Positions 23,133 to 34,175 of a stretch of 64,000 bases of DNA are shown here, piece by piece. The DNA is taken from the NCBI GenBank assembly GCA_031769625.1, contig JAUIMM010000040.1, positions 18,786,001 through 18,850,000 of the forward strand. Direction: 5' to 3'. The notes under the pieces were generated by a model. The model was not told the origin of the DNA. It worked only from the letters and a program-made list of their open reading frames with translations, and did not search any database. This DNA comes from Taudactylus pleione. Taxonomy: Eukaryota; Chordata; Amphibia; Anura; Myobatrachidae. Made by a program: the position numbers and the translations under genes. Every line of letters starts with the position of its first letter. Position 1 is the first letter of the stretch.

Positions 23133-23498
23133 AAGGTCTTTACTCTTTGCACAAATATTACCTAAATATAAGGGAAATAAGAAATTGGAAGTATACTTTT
23201 ATGGATGACAATTGTGTATGCTTTAAATGTATGTTTTTTTTTTTCTACAAGGAGCAATCTATGAAAGAACAGACACAGATTGATTGAACAACATAGTACA
23301 TGGAAATTGCATGCAGTAGTTATGGTAACATATTCTCAGGTACTGGTGAACAGCAGAAGCAGCTGATGTAAAAAAACAAAGATATGGAGGCAAATGCTCA
23401 TCTTGGGAGTTGCTGTCTCTTCACTGTCCACTTGTCAGTCTGTTAGTAGCACTGCCCCACCAGTACTGAGTGTAGTTCATTAGTGTACATTACATGAA

Positions 23499-23873
23499 AA
23501 GGCACTTGTGTACTTTAAGGACTCATTGCAGAGAGAACCCAATGAATGTTTTAAATGGTACTTGTGTACTTTACGTGCACAAGTACCGAAGGTTGTCCCC
23601 AACTAAAGAAGAAAGTTGTCCCCACCTAAAGAAGAAAGTTGTCCCCACCTAAAGAAGAAAGTTGTCCGTTCGCCAGCTTCGGGCTCGGTGGCTCGCTACA
23701 AGGTTATAGCCCCCTCTATGCCCACTTGGATGGTAGGAAGTACGCTGGACACTGGCTGATGACGCCAGGGTCCTCTCCGTGAAGGGGATTTAGACATTAC
23801 CATGATGGATAATAATAATGAGTGTAGGACACTTGGGTTCTCTCTGCAATGAGTCTGTAAAGTACACAAGTAC
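23499..23873. mobile_element. TIR element with CACTTGTGTACTTTA ends and a 23-bp tandem repeat
   Basis: Left part CTTGTGTACTTTAAGGACTC and GCAGAGAGAACCCAA are complementary to the right part TTGGGTTCTCTCTGC and GAGTCTGTAAAGTACACAAG. Flanking ACATGAA is present on both sides (23,492-23,498 and 23,874-23,880). It contains three 23-bp units at 23,592-23,660. Confidence 0.65.
23592..23660. repeat. Tandem repeat, 3 x 23 bp
   Basis: Unit GTTGTCCCCACCTAAAGAAG plus AAA, with one substitution in the first unit. Confidence 0.9.
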
Positions 23874-24427
23874 ACATGAAGGTTGCAGCGCTAGCCTCTA
23901 ATTAGCCACAGCCATTGGCTAGTTGGCTTTGCCACCTCCAGTCCTCAGGGAACCCTATCATAAAGAACAATGTTTTATGGTCTATGCTTTTGAAGATAGA
24001 TCACAGACCTACATTGTAAGGTCCCATGAGCAGTGTCCTCACTACCTTATGTCTCATGTCGCTCTCCTCTTCGTCTACCCTGCTTGAAGCGGCTATGCTT
24101 TATACAGTATAAATAAGTGTTACTGCTACCTCATATGGAATCTGCACTTTTATTGTGTTACTTGTCATTGTACCTTTGTAAATCACAATTGTCTTTGTAC
24201 CACATCACATTATTATGCTTCATATGTTGAATCTCTGGCATTGTGGAATACAAATAAATGATGCACTAGACAATATTTGGAATCACTGTATTACAGGTCT
24301 TTTGTGTCCCTATTTGACCTTTACACAGCCTGTAAGATCTCCCATAATTCATCAATCATGTATTTATTTGAACTGGCTTAGGCTATACACAACACTAACC
24401 CAACATATTAATATATAACGTACTCAC

Positions 24428-24510
24428 CAAAATAAGCCCTGAGATGAGGGAGGATGTGCCAGTCAGAGCAACATAAAATTTAGGTGTTAGAGTGTTCAAA
24501 AACATGCTCA
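24428..24510 (-). CDS. ST7: ST7 internal coding exon (83 bp)
   Basis: Seen: on the minus strand a TTTCAG acceptor is followed by two bases (TG) that complete a codon and then 27 codons, [13 protein letters not shown] and on to G-L-I-L, ending at a GTGAGT donor in phase 0. This joins in frame to the exon at 1,052-1,211, giving ...GLIL-IFEWWYF..., the known ST7 sequence. S-M-F-L-N-T-L favours ST7; ST7L as I recall it has V-F-L-N-S-L. The exon encodes most of a hydrophobic segment (roughly FYVAL to GLILIF across the junction), expected to span a membrane. The leading TG completes Val after the long first exon or Leu after the short first exon at 50,647-50,668, so both starts are compatible. The downstream intron is 23.2 kb. 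Confidence 0.95.
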
Positions 24511-25900
24511 CTGAAAGGGAAAAAGAAAAGAATATAGGCATAAATGACAGTTATATAATATGTATGCTTACATTAAGCCGCAGTTATCCAGGAATTCCCC
24601 TTACAAAACTTGATAATAAATGGTAACACATATTAGCCAAGAGCAATTTTTATGTGTACAACTTTCCTAACTTGCAAATATACCCAGAAACATGCAATAC
24701 ATCTGGGGAGTTTAGTCACGTGCACTTTGCAGATGAAATTCACCAGATTGGAGGGATAGATATAAACTAAAATATAATCAGAGAGATGTTGAATAAATAC
24801 AACCACTAAATTCTACCTCAATTAAATATAAGCACAGATATTACATATTTATGGTCCAGCCTTTCATAATCAGAATTTTTATTATTTTTGCCATCCTTTC
24901 TATCATAAATTTATTGTGCCAATAGTTTTATGCAAGTTATATTTAGGTGGCACAAACATGTTCTGATAGGTGGGTGAGGGAGGAGGGAAAATGTCAACAG
25001 TATGTTCCTGCCGAATTCATAACACACATTTACTAAATAAACCCAATAAACATACTCCTGAAAAATCTCTGCATTGCAAATTGCTAACTATATAAATACA
25101 TTGTTAAAAGGAGAACTCCACACTGTTCAAACCCATATTTGGCCAAGAGTATCCATAATGCCAATACTAAATTTCACTGTAAGGTTGGTATCTACCGTAG
25201 TGAATTTAACATTATTTGTGTGATAGAGCATTTTTTTTCCTCTATAGCACAGCATATTGACTTCATGGGCCTTTAGCAATAGTTTTTTTTACCAGTAGGA
25301 ACAGTTTGGTTGGTAGGGAAAAGCACTATAACCCAAAGAAATGGGTTGTCTTGCCTGTAAATGTGACGGAAAAGGGTGGGCGCTATCTCTATTATAATTT
25401 GATGACCAGAAAATCACAACTGTCTATAACGAGGATATGCTCTGGCACTTCAGTGCTGCAATTAGCATTTTTACTTGTTCCATTTTAGAACGCTGCCATT
25501 ATGAAATTGTGGCATTCTAAAAATTCCCATGCGATCTTACAACAAACATTCCTAGAACCAATGCATTTGTTTGAGCCTTGCCGGTTCAGGAGGAATAGAA
25601 TTGCAAGGGTCAATAAAATGTACTGTTAAAATGTTGATCAAATCAAGACCAGTTCAGCATCTATCCAAACATCCCTTGATCTACAGCATACTTGCCTACT
25701 CTCACTAAATGGTCGGGAGCCTCCCGAAATCGCGTGTCGCTCTCGGCGCCCCCGGAAGAGTGGGCAAGTCTCACCAAAATATATTATATATTTTAGCTGA
25801 AATTCAAGATCAATAGAACTTACTCACCGACTCACTAAATAAATTGTAAACTAGAGTATGTCAGATACCATTGCACATTTCCATCTCCCGCAGCATATAT
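24511..25900. other. Intron stretch upstream of the ST7 exon, no recognised feature
   Basis: No element ends or coding homology recognised. It includes the pyrimidine tract and acceptor for the 24,428 exon at its lower end. Confidence 0.4.
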
Positions 25901-25910
25901 ACATAGTGTA

Positions 25911-25984
25911 TGTAATATATATATATATATATATATCTATATATATATATATCTATACATATGCACATATATATATACATACAC

Positions 25985-26031
<47 letters not shown>

Positions 26032-26074
26032 CACACACACATATATATATATATATATACATACATACATACAT

Positions 26075-26120
<46 letters not shown>
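25911..26120. repeat. Compound (TA)n/(CA)n microsatellite
   Basis: About 200 bp of alternating TA runs with CATA and CACA interruptions. Confidence 0.95.
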
Positions 26121-26216
26121 TTAATATTGCTCCCTCCCCCACATGTTCCAAAGTGGAGTTCCCACGGAGAGTGTATGTGGGAGGGAGCAGTGTGAATTTA
26201 AGGTAGACAAGCACAG

Positions 26217-26218
<2 letters not shown>

Positions 26219-26268
<50 letters not shown>
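26219..26268. repeat. (TA)n microsatellite
   Basis: About 24 TA units. Confidence 0.95.
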
Positions 26269-26272
<4 letters not shown>

Positions 26273-26456
26273 GCAATTTTACAAAGCCAAGAAAGCCTTG
26301 TAATTATGCTGGCAGGAACACTGGCAGTGTAATTGGCATATAAGCGGAGAGTGGGAGGAGCTTCAGCTGCCTAGAGAGACTGATTGGACATATTTGCTTT
26401 GCTGCTAATATAGGAAAACAAATAACTAAAAATACACCAATTTCAGGTAAAGAACC

Positions 26457-26458
<2 letters not shown>

Positions 26459-26507
<49 letters not shown>
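26459..26507. repeat. (TA)n microsatellite
   Basis: About 22 TA units. Confidence 0.95.
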
Positions 26508-26509
<2 letters not shown>

Positions 26510-26947
26510 TACCAAATGTGCAATACACATGGCCTCATATAGAGAAACCTGATAATGCTTTCAAAACATTTACTTATAAGTATTTCAAGTATATTCATAC
26601 TGACGCCCATATGTACTCAACAATATATGACAAGATAGGAAGACCAGATATCTAGGGATCAATGAGTGTGAATGGTTGAAATACATGAGATTAAGGTCCA
26701 CCTCGAAAATAGTTTTGATAGTTTCACAAGTACTATACATGTTGGGAAGGTAATATGTATGCTATGCATTACTTCATTGACTCATCTAAGGCTTCAAGGC
26801 TTCAACTTCTAATCTGTTTAAGCTGAATTAAAATGCAAGCCAATTACAAAACCACATTATCCGGTTTTATTTAAAAGGTATTTACCAGCTTTTTGTTTTA
26901 AATGCTGACAGATCTATTCTGCTTAGCAATTTTGTTTCAAGGACCAG

Positions 26948-27496
26948 GGGCCTGATTCAGAGCCAGACGCTCTGACCAGAGCGCTCGCTCTGAATCAGGG
27001 CCCTCCTCCATTAAAATGGAGCGTCCTCCTGGACGCTCGTATAGCTGTGGGTGACCACCCACAGCATATACGAGCGCCCAAAAAGATGGTCGCGATGGTC
27101 TTGACCATCGCGACCATCGGACTTGCGACGGAAACCCTGCGGTAGGGTTTCCCAGCCACAAGTCCTGGAGTGATTTTGGCTCTATCAGAGCCAAAATCAC
27201 TCCCACTGACATCACTAGTGATGTCAGTGGGGCCGGCTTCAGACGGTAGGCATTCCCATGGGAACGCCTCCATCTGGCAGGCATGCCCCCGGCAGGCCCA
27301 CCAAAGGGGGCGTGCTGTCAGTCACCATCGACAGCACGCCCCCTTTGGGGCGAGACCCGGAGCGACAGCTTGGCTGTCGCAGTCCGGGTCTCGCGCATGC
27401 GCATGACGGAGCTCCCTCCGTCGTGCGCATGCGCAGTGGGAACATCGACCCACTTGCGAGCATATTGCCGCTTGCGAGTGGGTCTGAATGACCCCC
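26948..27496. mobile_element. GGGCCTGATTC-family element (3-bp TSD), copy 2
   Basis: Left end GGGCCTGATTCAGAGC, right end GGTCTGAATGACCCCC, 3-bp duplication CAG (26,945-26,947 and 27,497-27,499). The interior is a chain of palindromes: GTGGGTGACCACCCAC, GGTCGCGATGGTC with its complement, ATCACTAGTGAT, and TGACAGCACGCCCCCTTTGG with its inverted partner. Very CpG-rich, non-coding. Confidence 0.75.
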
Positions 27497-27499
27497 CAG

Positions 27500-27978
27500 G
27501 TCAGTGATTTTATTTTGATCTTCATGAATACATTTTTAGCCTAAAAAATGAGGACCACCATGCCATTTATTTTTCCAATATGGTGTTTTCAAATTATTGC
27601 CAATTAAAGTGTTTTCTTTCTTTCTTTAAACACAGACTATTCTCACAGACCACATATTACTGCAGTCCTTTCACATACTAATAGATTACTTGTTCTACAA
27701 TTTGGACAATTCTATGTCAGATGTTCTGTACACAGAGATTTTACACAGAGCAAATTTGTATGACCCACAATAGATTTGGGAATTAAAGCTGTGAATGAAA
27801 ACACATTTCATGCCCCAGAAGGAAATGGAGTAATAAAAAGCTAAGAACCCCTAATATACACATATGACCCATTTTGTCTACAGCTAAACAAATTACATAA
27901 AATGTAATAAAACTTTAAGATTTGCAGTTTATATGCAAACCCCAGAATTTTTTTCCAGCCGGCTGGCATCAAGAAGTA
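27500..27978. other. Intron stretch with no recognised feature
   Basis: AT-rich, with a short CTTT run near 27,615. Confidence 0.4.
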
Positions 27979-28359
27979 GCTGGGAGCAGGGGTGGAACGA
28001 CAGACATTGCACCGTGGCCCATCGCAATATAGGGGTCGACACTGTCCGGTGCCGTTTGTAGTTGTATGGCAGGCTGCAATGGAGCTGCTTGCCGGGCAGT
28101 CATCAAGGCTGTGACTGAGTCGACGGGCAGCTACACGCAGAGAGGACAAGGGCACAGTGCAGTCAGGCTCAGCACTGCAGTGCACTACTGGGTAATATAC
28201 CCCAGTAGTCTCTGCAGTGGGGTCAGAGGAGCATGTGCTGAGCTCTGATTGGAGGAGTCCATCACATACTCCTCTGACCTGGAGTTTAGCGGCAGCGCAG
28301 CCTCATTGTGAGGCTGTGACTGCTGCTCTGCTGGCTGCCTGAGGATGCTGCTATTGAGT

Positions 28360-28650
28360 ACACTGTGTGGGCACTATAGGTGGCATAATGTGTGAGGACT
28401 ACAGTATAGCATAATGTGTGGGCACTAGAAGTGGTGTAAAGTGTGGGGACTACAGTGTGTCTAACTGTAGTGCCCAAACATTATTATGCCAAAGTGTGGG
28501 AACTACTGGTGACAATGTGTGGGCACTACAGTGTGGCATAACATGAGAGGAACTACATTGTGGCATAATGTGAGAGGAACTACAGTGTGGCATAATGTGG
28601 GGGCACTCCAGTGTAGCATAATGGGTGGGCACTATAGTGTGGCATAATGT
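28360..28650. repeat. Minisatellite, units like GTGTGGCATAATGTG
   Basis: About ten degenerate units of around 28-30 bp, each with GGGCACTA(C/T)AGTGTGGCATAA-type sequence. One unit near 28,460-28,490 is inverted. Confidence 0.85.
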
Positions 28651-28667
28651 GTCAGGTATCCACTGCA

Positions 28668-28985
28668 TCTCCCTGTCACCTCTTCCTATCACCTTCTCCC
28701 CCCCACTGCTTCTCCCCTCTCCCTCACCCACTGCCTGTCACCTCTTCCTATCACCCACTGCCTCTCCCTGTCACATTCTGCCTGTCACCTCTTCCTGTCA
28801 CCCACTGCCTCTCCTGGTCACACACTGCCTGTCACCCTCTCGCCTCTCTCTCACCCACTGCTTTTCTCTATCACCTCTCCCTATCACCCACCACCTATCC
28901 CCTCTCCCTTTCACCGATTGCCTGTCAACTATCCCTGTCACCCTCTCCTTGTCAACCTCTTGCCTCTCCCTGTCATCCACTGCAC
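28668..28985. repeat. Minisatellite, units like CACTGCCTCTCCCTGTCAC
   Basis: Pyrimidine-rich tandem array of about 12-24-bp units (CCTGTCACC, CCACTGCCTCTC). Confidence 0.85.
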
Positions 28986-29449
28986 TTTGAACTTGGAGGA
29001 GGGGGTCCAAAAGCAAATTTTTGCTCCTGGGCCCACCACTCACAAGTTCCGCCACTGGCCGGGTGGAGGCCTTCGCAATAATAAAATGTTTTAAATCCTG
29101 ACTTAAAAATGTTTTAAACTTGGGGCACGCTTTCCGGCCCCTATATGTCGCAATGCAAAGTGATGGGCACTCGCGCCCTGTGGAACAAACAATTGAATCG
29201 TTCCCGGCCACTTTAGACCAATTGAATTCCCCTCAAATACTTTTTTTAGTACAGTATCTATTTGATTGTCCTTTGCATATCCTGTCCCAGCTAATTCAGT
29301 AGGTGGAATAGGTCTAATCTGCAGCAGCTGACCAGTCCCTGTGGGTCTGTGGAGTGACAGGCATAGAATGTGTCATCCATGTGCTAATGCTTGTTTAGCA
29401 CGTCACTTAGGAACAGATAGTTGCTGCACCTCTTGGAAATGCACTAATG

Positions 29450-29653
29450 CAGAAGTTCTCAAACTCGGTCCTCAGGACCCCACACAGGTCACTTTTTCCA
29501 GGTCACCCAGCAGGTGCACAGGTGTATTCATTACTCACTGACAAATTTTAAAAGATCCACAGATGGAGCTAATTATTTCACTTGCGTTGCTGTGAGGAGA
29601 CATGGAAAACATGCACTGTTTGGGGTCCTGAGGACAGAGTTTGAGAACCTGTG
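29450..29653. mobile_element. hAT MITE with CAGAAGTTCTCAAACTCGG ends
   Basis: Left CAGAAGTTCTCAAACTCGG, right AGTTTGAGAACCTGTG, perfect 8-bp duplication CACTAATG (29,442-29,449 and 29,654-29,661). 204 bp, non-coding. It shares the TCGGTCCTCAGG phrase with the family at 3,166 and 39,234. Confidence 0.85.
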
Positions 29654-29661
29654 CACTAATG

Positions 29662-30258
29662 CATTGACTCCATTACTAGCTGCTCCTCCCATTTATATGC
29701 AGATTACAGTATATATTGGGGGTGGAGAGGATTTATCAGATGTTCTATTACTGGAGAAAGAACTGGCTCAGTAACCTACCTGCAAGAAAAAGTGGTAGTA
29801 TTCTAAAGTGGGGCACTCAAAAAACAGTATCTCCTAAAATGTAACCTTTACTACATAAATTAAAAGCGAATTCTAAAAACAGAATGTGAAGTGACATGTA
29901 ACATGTAAGTAGTTTATATTGTCAGCTTAAAAACGGACACCCTAAATATAGGGTATGTACCCCAGTCCTTGGAATGTGGGCCTTGAGCTAGAATGCAGCT
30001 TTTGGTATTGGAAGTGTATTATTATCCAGGTCAATTATTAACCTCAATTTATTGGTGGATATCTCTCCAAACCCTCTATACCTGAAAATACACTACTATC
30101 CGCTAATGGCTCTTACATATTCTGAATCCTGCTGGTTACTAGAATGAAAAGGTCATAACTACACATAGTAACTATTTTTTATGTTACAAAGATGCTGATC
30201 ATTGTGCAACTGGGATCAATCTCCACTGCCATGAATGATAGCATTTGTGACGCAGCGC
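29662..30258. other. Intron stretch with no recognised feature
   Basis: No element ends or homology recognised. Confidence 0.4.
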
Positions 30259-30261
30259 ATT

Positions 30262-30308
30262 GGGGTGGGGGTGGGGGAGTGGGAGTGGGGGGGGGGTGGG
30301 GGGAGTGC
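30262..30308. repeat. G-rich tract with G-quadruplex potential
   Basis: More than four runs of four to nine G on the plus strand, separated by one to three bases. The C-rich complement would be in ST7 intron RNA, so any RNA quadruplex would need plus-strand transcription. Confidence 0.75.
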
Positions 30309-30370
30309 TGGGCGGCAGGCTGTTTCTGCCAGACGATGCGCCCGCAAAAGAGAACACTGCACTTTGTATA

Positions 30371-30545
30371 CTGTACATCCATTATATAGATTGTAAGCTT
30401 GCGAGCAGGGCCCTCTTACCTTTATGCCTGTCTCTTACAACCCAGTTTTGTTCTATTAATATTGTTTCAAATTGAAAAGTGAAATGGAATATGCTGCGCT
30501 ATATAAGAAACTGTTAATAAATAAATAAATAAATAAATAAATAGA
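30371..30545 (+). repeat. L2-like LINE 3' tail fragment
   Basis: GATTGTAAGCTTGCGAGCAGGGCC, then TGCGCTATATAAG and a (AAAT)n tail at 30,516-30,543 match the layout of the 3' end of the L2 at 51,980-55,311 (GATTGTAAGATC...AGCAGGGTCC...GGCGC..TATAAATAAA). A strongly 5'-truncated insertion. Confidence 0.75.
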
Positions 30546-31430
30546 GTCTCTTACTAGTTTTAAGTGTTTGTAAGCCTATTAAAAATGTGTGTTCTGGAGG
30601 TAGCGGCCTAAGCTGCGGCTGAATCGGACGTGCCGTTATGAGGTATAGAGCACCGTCACATCCATGGCAGTTTAGAGGACTTTCCAATCCCCTAGTAGTC
30701 ACTAAAGTGCCCTTGCACCCGCTCACCGACCCTTCCGGATGTTCTGGAGTGGTTTCCTGCTCTGCAACCGCAGCTCTGGGCCTAGCTGCAAGAATTGGAA
30801 GCAGGAGCCGCTGCAGCTGTGCGGTCACAATACAAGTATGTACCCTCCAATCCCTGTCTTTAGGTCTATGAAACAGTAGCATAACCAGGTATTAAGTGCC
30901 ACACACAGAGACAGTCTTGCTTTTTAATTCCTAGTTCCTCTCTCCCTAGTTTGTTATTCAGTCATTTTTTTTCTTCTCTTTATTTCTATTTCTGGTCCCT
31001 AATCTTTATTTCTAAGATTATAGTGCTGAAATAACATGGTATTCTATAAATTATCCATAATTTATTAATTCTAAATATACTTTATTAATTCAACATACTC
31101 CACTTATATGGGATATATATGTATAGCTATTAATTTTAAAATACATGTAAGAGCAACTCGTTCTTTGAATGGTTATTTATTTTATTTTTATTAATATATG
31201 ATATGATTATCTCTTTTGGGAATATCACTATTATCCTACTAGGATTACTGTTAGGTTTAATATAAACCCATTGAAGTCACTGGAAAAAAGGATCCAGGAG
31301 GTGGTCCAAACCCAGGTAGCCTCATTTCAAAGTTACCATGCTTAGGTCACAGGTCGTGTCTCTGTGGAGGATCATAGAGAGACTGTAGGTGTTCATTTGG
31401 CTGAAAAGAAAGGCCTGCTCTCTAACCAGT
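30546..31430. other. Intron stretch with no recognised feature
   Basis: No element ends or homology recognised. The last part may be the diverged start of the adjoining L1. Confidence 0.35.
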
Positions 31431-31439
31431 CAAAATATT

Positions 31440-33685
31440 TGACTGAAACTTGCAGGCACTTTGACAATATAGGGGGGCAGGAATAATTGAGGATTAGAGG
31501 TGTTCATGTGGATCTCTCGTCTCCAGGTATTATTTATGCGCGAACTACAAACTTCAATGACCTTCTGGGTGCTGATCTGGACTCTAAAAAGCACTTTGAT
31601 AGCATTGCGCAATAGCGGTATACCCCGGAAGAAACCCCGTGACATCAACTGCAGGCTCCATTACTACACTGTCATGGAGAAATCCTTCAGGAGGCCAGGA
31701 GGTCTGGGTACATTGAATTTAATGGTCATCCCATTAAAATTTTCCAGGATCTCTCTCTGAGCACCCTACACCATCTCCAGCAAGTTCACGCATAGATTAC
31801 TTTCTGATTGACCAAAACCTTTTGTACTTGTTAATCGACTAATTTAAAAATCGAGCAGAAAACGGATTCAGACCATGTACCTATTTTTCTTAAGCTGCAT
31901 GTACAATACCCCCCACCCCCACCTAGTCACAGGCACTTTAAATTTAATGAACAACTTATCCAAGACACATACTGTAAAGGAAAACTTGAGACAGCTATAT
32001 CAGGCTCTCTTAATGACACTGGTGACGTTTCTACCATTACTATGTGGGAGGCTCATAAGTGTGTCGTGAGGGAAAAATGTATTCCTTGAATTGCAGAAAC
32101 CCGAATATAGGGACTCCTATTCTGCTCAAATTCATGTTTTAAAACGCTCTCAAACGTACACTGGTCCCTGACACCATAGTGGAGCTCCAGTCTGTCCATT
32201 CAACTTTGAATAGATTACTTAATGATGGGGTCAAGAGGGCGTATTGATGTTGCAGGAATAGGTACTGTCACATCTCATGGATGGGTAATGAATGTTGGCC
32301 CGTACTCTGGAATGGCGAAGACCCAGAACAGAGGCGCAGAGTCTAACGTGACAGTGGTATTCACCAGGGACCCCCACAAGGAGGTATGGACTTGGCTGCA
32401 CCTGACATGTAGGTCGCAGCCCTCTGCCCAGGTTCCTTTGTACAGGTGCTGGAGTTGAGCTAGAAGTATGCAATGCAGCGCAAATGGACAGCGTAGTACC
32501 AGGGAGAAAGCAGAATCAGGTCACATGGAAGCCGAAGTTGAACCAGGAGTCACCAAACGCAGTACCAGGGGATCAGAGGGAAACTGATTGCAAAGAATAG
32601 CCAAGGTCAGGAACAGGTAGACAATATAACAAGATCAGGTACGCTGGAGCAAGGTCTAAGCCTATACTCTGGCACTGGAGTGCTCCCAGGAACTTCCTTA
32701 TATAGATCAAGGTTCAATTCTGGCGCCAATCAAATTTCCAGTATTACAGCGCCTGGCCCATTAAATGTTAAACAGAGCAGTGTGCGCGCCCCTATGGGAG
32801 CCGCGGCCGCCTGTATGCTGTAGCCGCCGGAGAGGAGGGAGAGGAGCTGGCAGCGGGCTTCGGGGGCTTCCCGTTCGCTGTCATTTTCTGACCAGGACCT
32901 CAGCGCTGCCGGACCCAGTAAGTGAATGCCGGGTTCGGCTGCACTGCGGCAGGTACTTTCAATGTAGCAACTGGCCCTGTAAAATGTTGGCGAGAGCCCT
33001 AAGAGCCCAGAGATCACTGTACATTAGGGATGACACTGGTGTAATAGAATTTACAGATAGGCGCATAGCAAAAGACTTTCAGTCCTTTTACTTTATGCAC
33101 TCCTCAGGAGGCTCTCACAGGGAGAAGATCCAACAGTTGCATGAAAAATGTGATTTCCTGAGGCAGTGACACAGGACTTGGCCTCCCCCTTCATGGAACC
33201 AGAGCTGTTTGATGCACTTAAGTCAACCCTCTCAGGCAAACCACCTGGCCCACTTAAAATTTCAGGACGCACTCCTCCGGATTCTTCTCCAAGCTTTAAA
33301 TATGGTATCGGAAGTCCTGCTCAGACCAGTCCCTTACTACCCATATCACAGTAATTTTGAAGGATGGCAAGGAACTAATCGCCTCATTTCTTAACTTAAA
33401 GTGGAAGTGAAATTATTCGCTAAACTTACAGCTAACTGTTAAAAGTTTCTCCTCTCAACACTGATTCACTTTGACCAGGTGGGTTCTGTGCCCAGGAGGG
33501 AGACAAGAGACAATACCACAAGGGTAATTGATTTAATTCACCATGCATCTAGCACATCTGTCCCTATGATATTCCTCTTTACTGATGCCAAGAATGCTTT
33601 CAATCACATAGACTGGAGTTTCACAAGTGGAGTTTTGGAGTGTCTGACCCTAGAAAATTCATATTTAATACTGCGTCACCAGAAT
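31440..33685 (+). pseudogene. L1-type LINE fragment (ORF1 end to early RT), rearranged
   Basis: Known: L1 ORF1 is an RNA-binding protein; ORF2 carries endonuclease and reverse transcriptase. Seen in order: ORF1 C-terminal phrases P-R-D-I-N-C-R-L-H-Y-Y and, one frame over, I-E-F-N-G-H-P-I-K-I-F-Q-D-L-S (31,630-31,760). Then, directly joined, an endonuclease C-terminal phrase D-Y-F-L-I-D-Q-N-L (near 31,795). Then T-M-W-E-A-H-K (near 32,040) and L-N-R-L-L-N-D-G-V-K-R-A-Y (near 32,235). After an insertion come M-L-A-R-A-L-R-A-Q-R-S (33,000) and V-G-F/S-V-P-G-R-E-A-R-D-N-T-T-R-V-I-D-L-I with D-A-K-N-A-F-N-H-I-D-W, the first RT motif (33,480-33,610). The ORF1-to-endonuclease join implies an internal deletion. 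Multiple stops; dead. Confidence 0.75.
32245..32980. repeat. Unclassified GC-rich insertion inside the L1
   Basis: It interrupts ORF2 between ...V-K-R-A-Y and ...M-L-A-R-A-L, which are adjacent in L1. It contains CTCTGGCACTGGAGTGCTCCCAGG and TTCTGGCGCCAATCAAAT-type phrases and a CpG-rich block (32,800-32,950). The ends show only a weak GTTGC pair. Class unknown. Confidence 0.5.
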
Positions 33686-33687
33686 GT

Positions 33688-34175
33688 CGACAGTACATTG
33701 TTATTTGTAGGTTTAGGATTAGGTTTAGAGGCCCTGATTCAGAGCCGGACGCTCTGACAGAGCGCTCGCTCTGAATCAGGGCCGTCCCTCTGAATATTAG
33801 AGCGGCCTCCTGGCCGCTCGCATAGCTGTGGGTGACCACCCACAGCTATAGCGAATGGCCAAAAAGATGGTCACGATGGTCAAGACCATCGGGCTTGCGA
33901 TGAGACCCTTGTGGTAGGGTCTCGTCTGCCGCAAGCCCTGGAGTGCTTTTGGCTCTATCAGAGCCAAAAGCACTCCCACTGACATCACTTGTGATGTCAG
34001 TGGGGCCGGCCCCAGACGGTAGGCGTTCCCATAGGAGCGGGTCTGAATCAGGCCCCGAGTTAGGATTAGGGGTTAGGCTAAAATATGCAATAAAGTATAC
34101 AAACATGCTGGCCACAATAAAAAATTTTGTCGACCAAACGTCCATGTTAACATTCTGAAAGGTGATTTTTCATAC
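33688..34175. mobile_element. GTCGACAT-family element, copy 3, split
   Basis: Begins at AATGTCGACAG, followed by TTTAGGATTAGGTTTAG. After the inserted element it resumes with AGTTAGGATTAGGGGTTAGG, then TTTTGTCGACC and a CATACC-type end. It lies inside L1 reverse transcriptase sequence. Confidence 0.5.
33731..34056. mobile_element. GGGCCTGATTC-family element (3-bp TSD), copy 3
   Basis: Ends GCCCTGATTCAGAGCCGG and GTCTGAATCAGGCCCC, 3-bp duplication GAG (33,728-33,730 and 34,057-34,059). It shares long blocks with 26,948-27,496, such as GTGGGTGACCACCCACAGC and CACTCCCACTGACATCACT. Confidence 0.75.

Larger units (their letters stand above)
1212..24427 (-). other. ST7: ST7 intron (23.2 kb)
   Basis: Intron between the two internal coding exons, with donor GTGAGT at 24,427 and acceptor CAG next to 1,211. 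It is filled with the mobile elements listed separately. Nothing coding for the host is recognised in it. Confidence 0.85.
27987..29057. mobile_element. Non-autonomous hAT element with two minisatellites
   Basis: Ends CAGGGGTGGAAC and GTTCCGCCACTG. The 8-bp flanks GCTGGGAG (27,979-27,986) and GCCGGGTG (29,058-29,065) match at 6 of 8 positions, a decayed duplication. The interior is almost wholly two unrelated tandem arrays (28,360-28,650 and 28,668-28,985). No transposase. Confidence 0.78.

Noticed and set aside
25858..26343. Open frames on both strands rich in Tyr-Ile or His-Thr
   Set aside because: They are translations of the TA/CA microsatellites.
26937..27525. Many overlapping open frames suggesting a coding gene
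   Set aside because: They come from the CpG-rich palindromic interior of a GGGCCTGATTC-family element; the frames are mirror images of each other.
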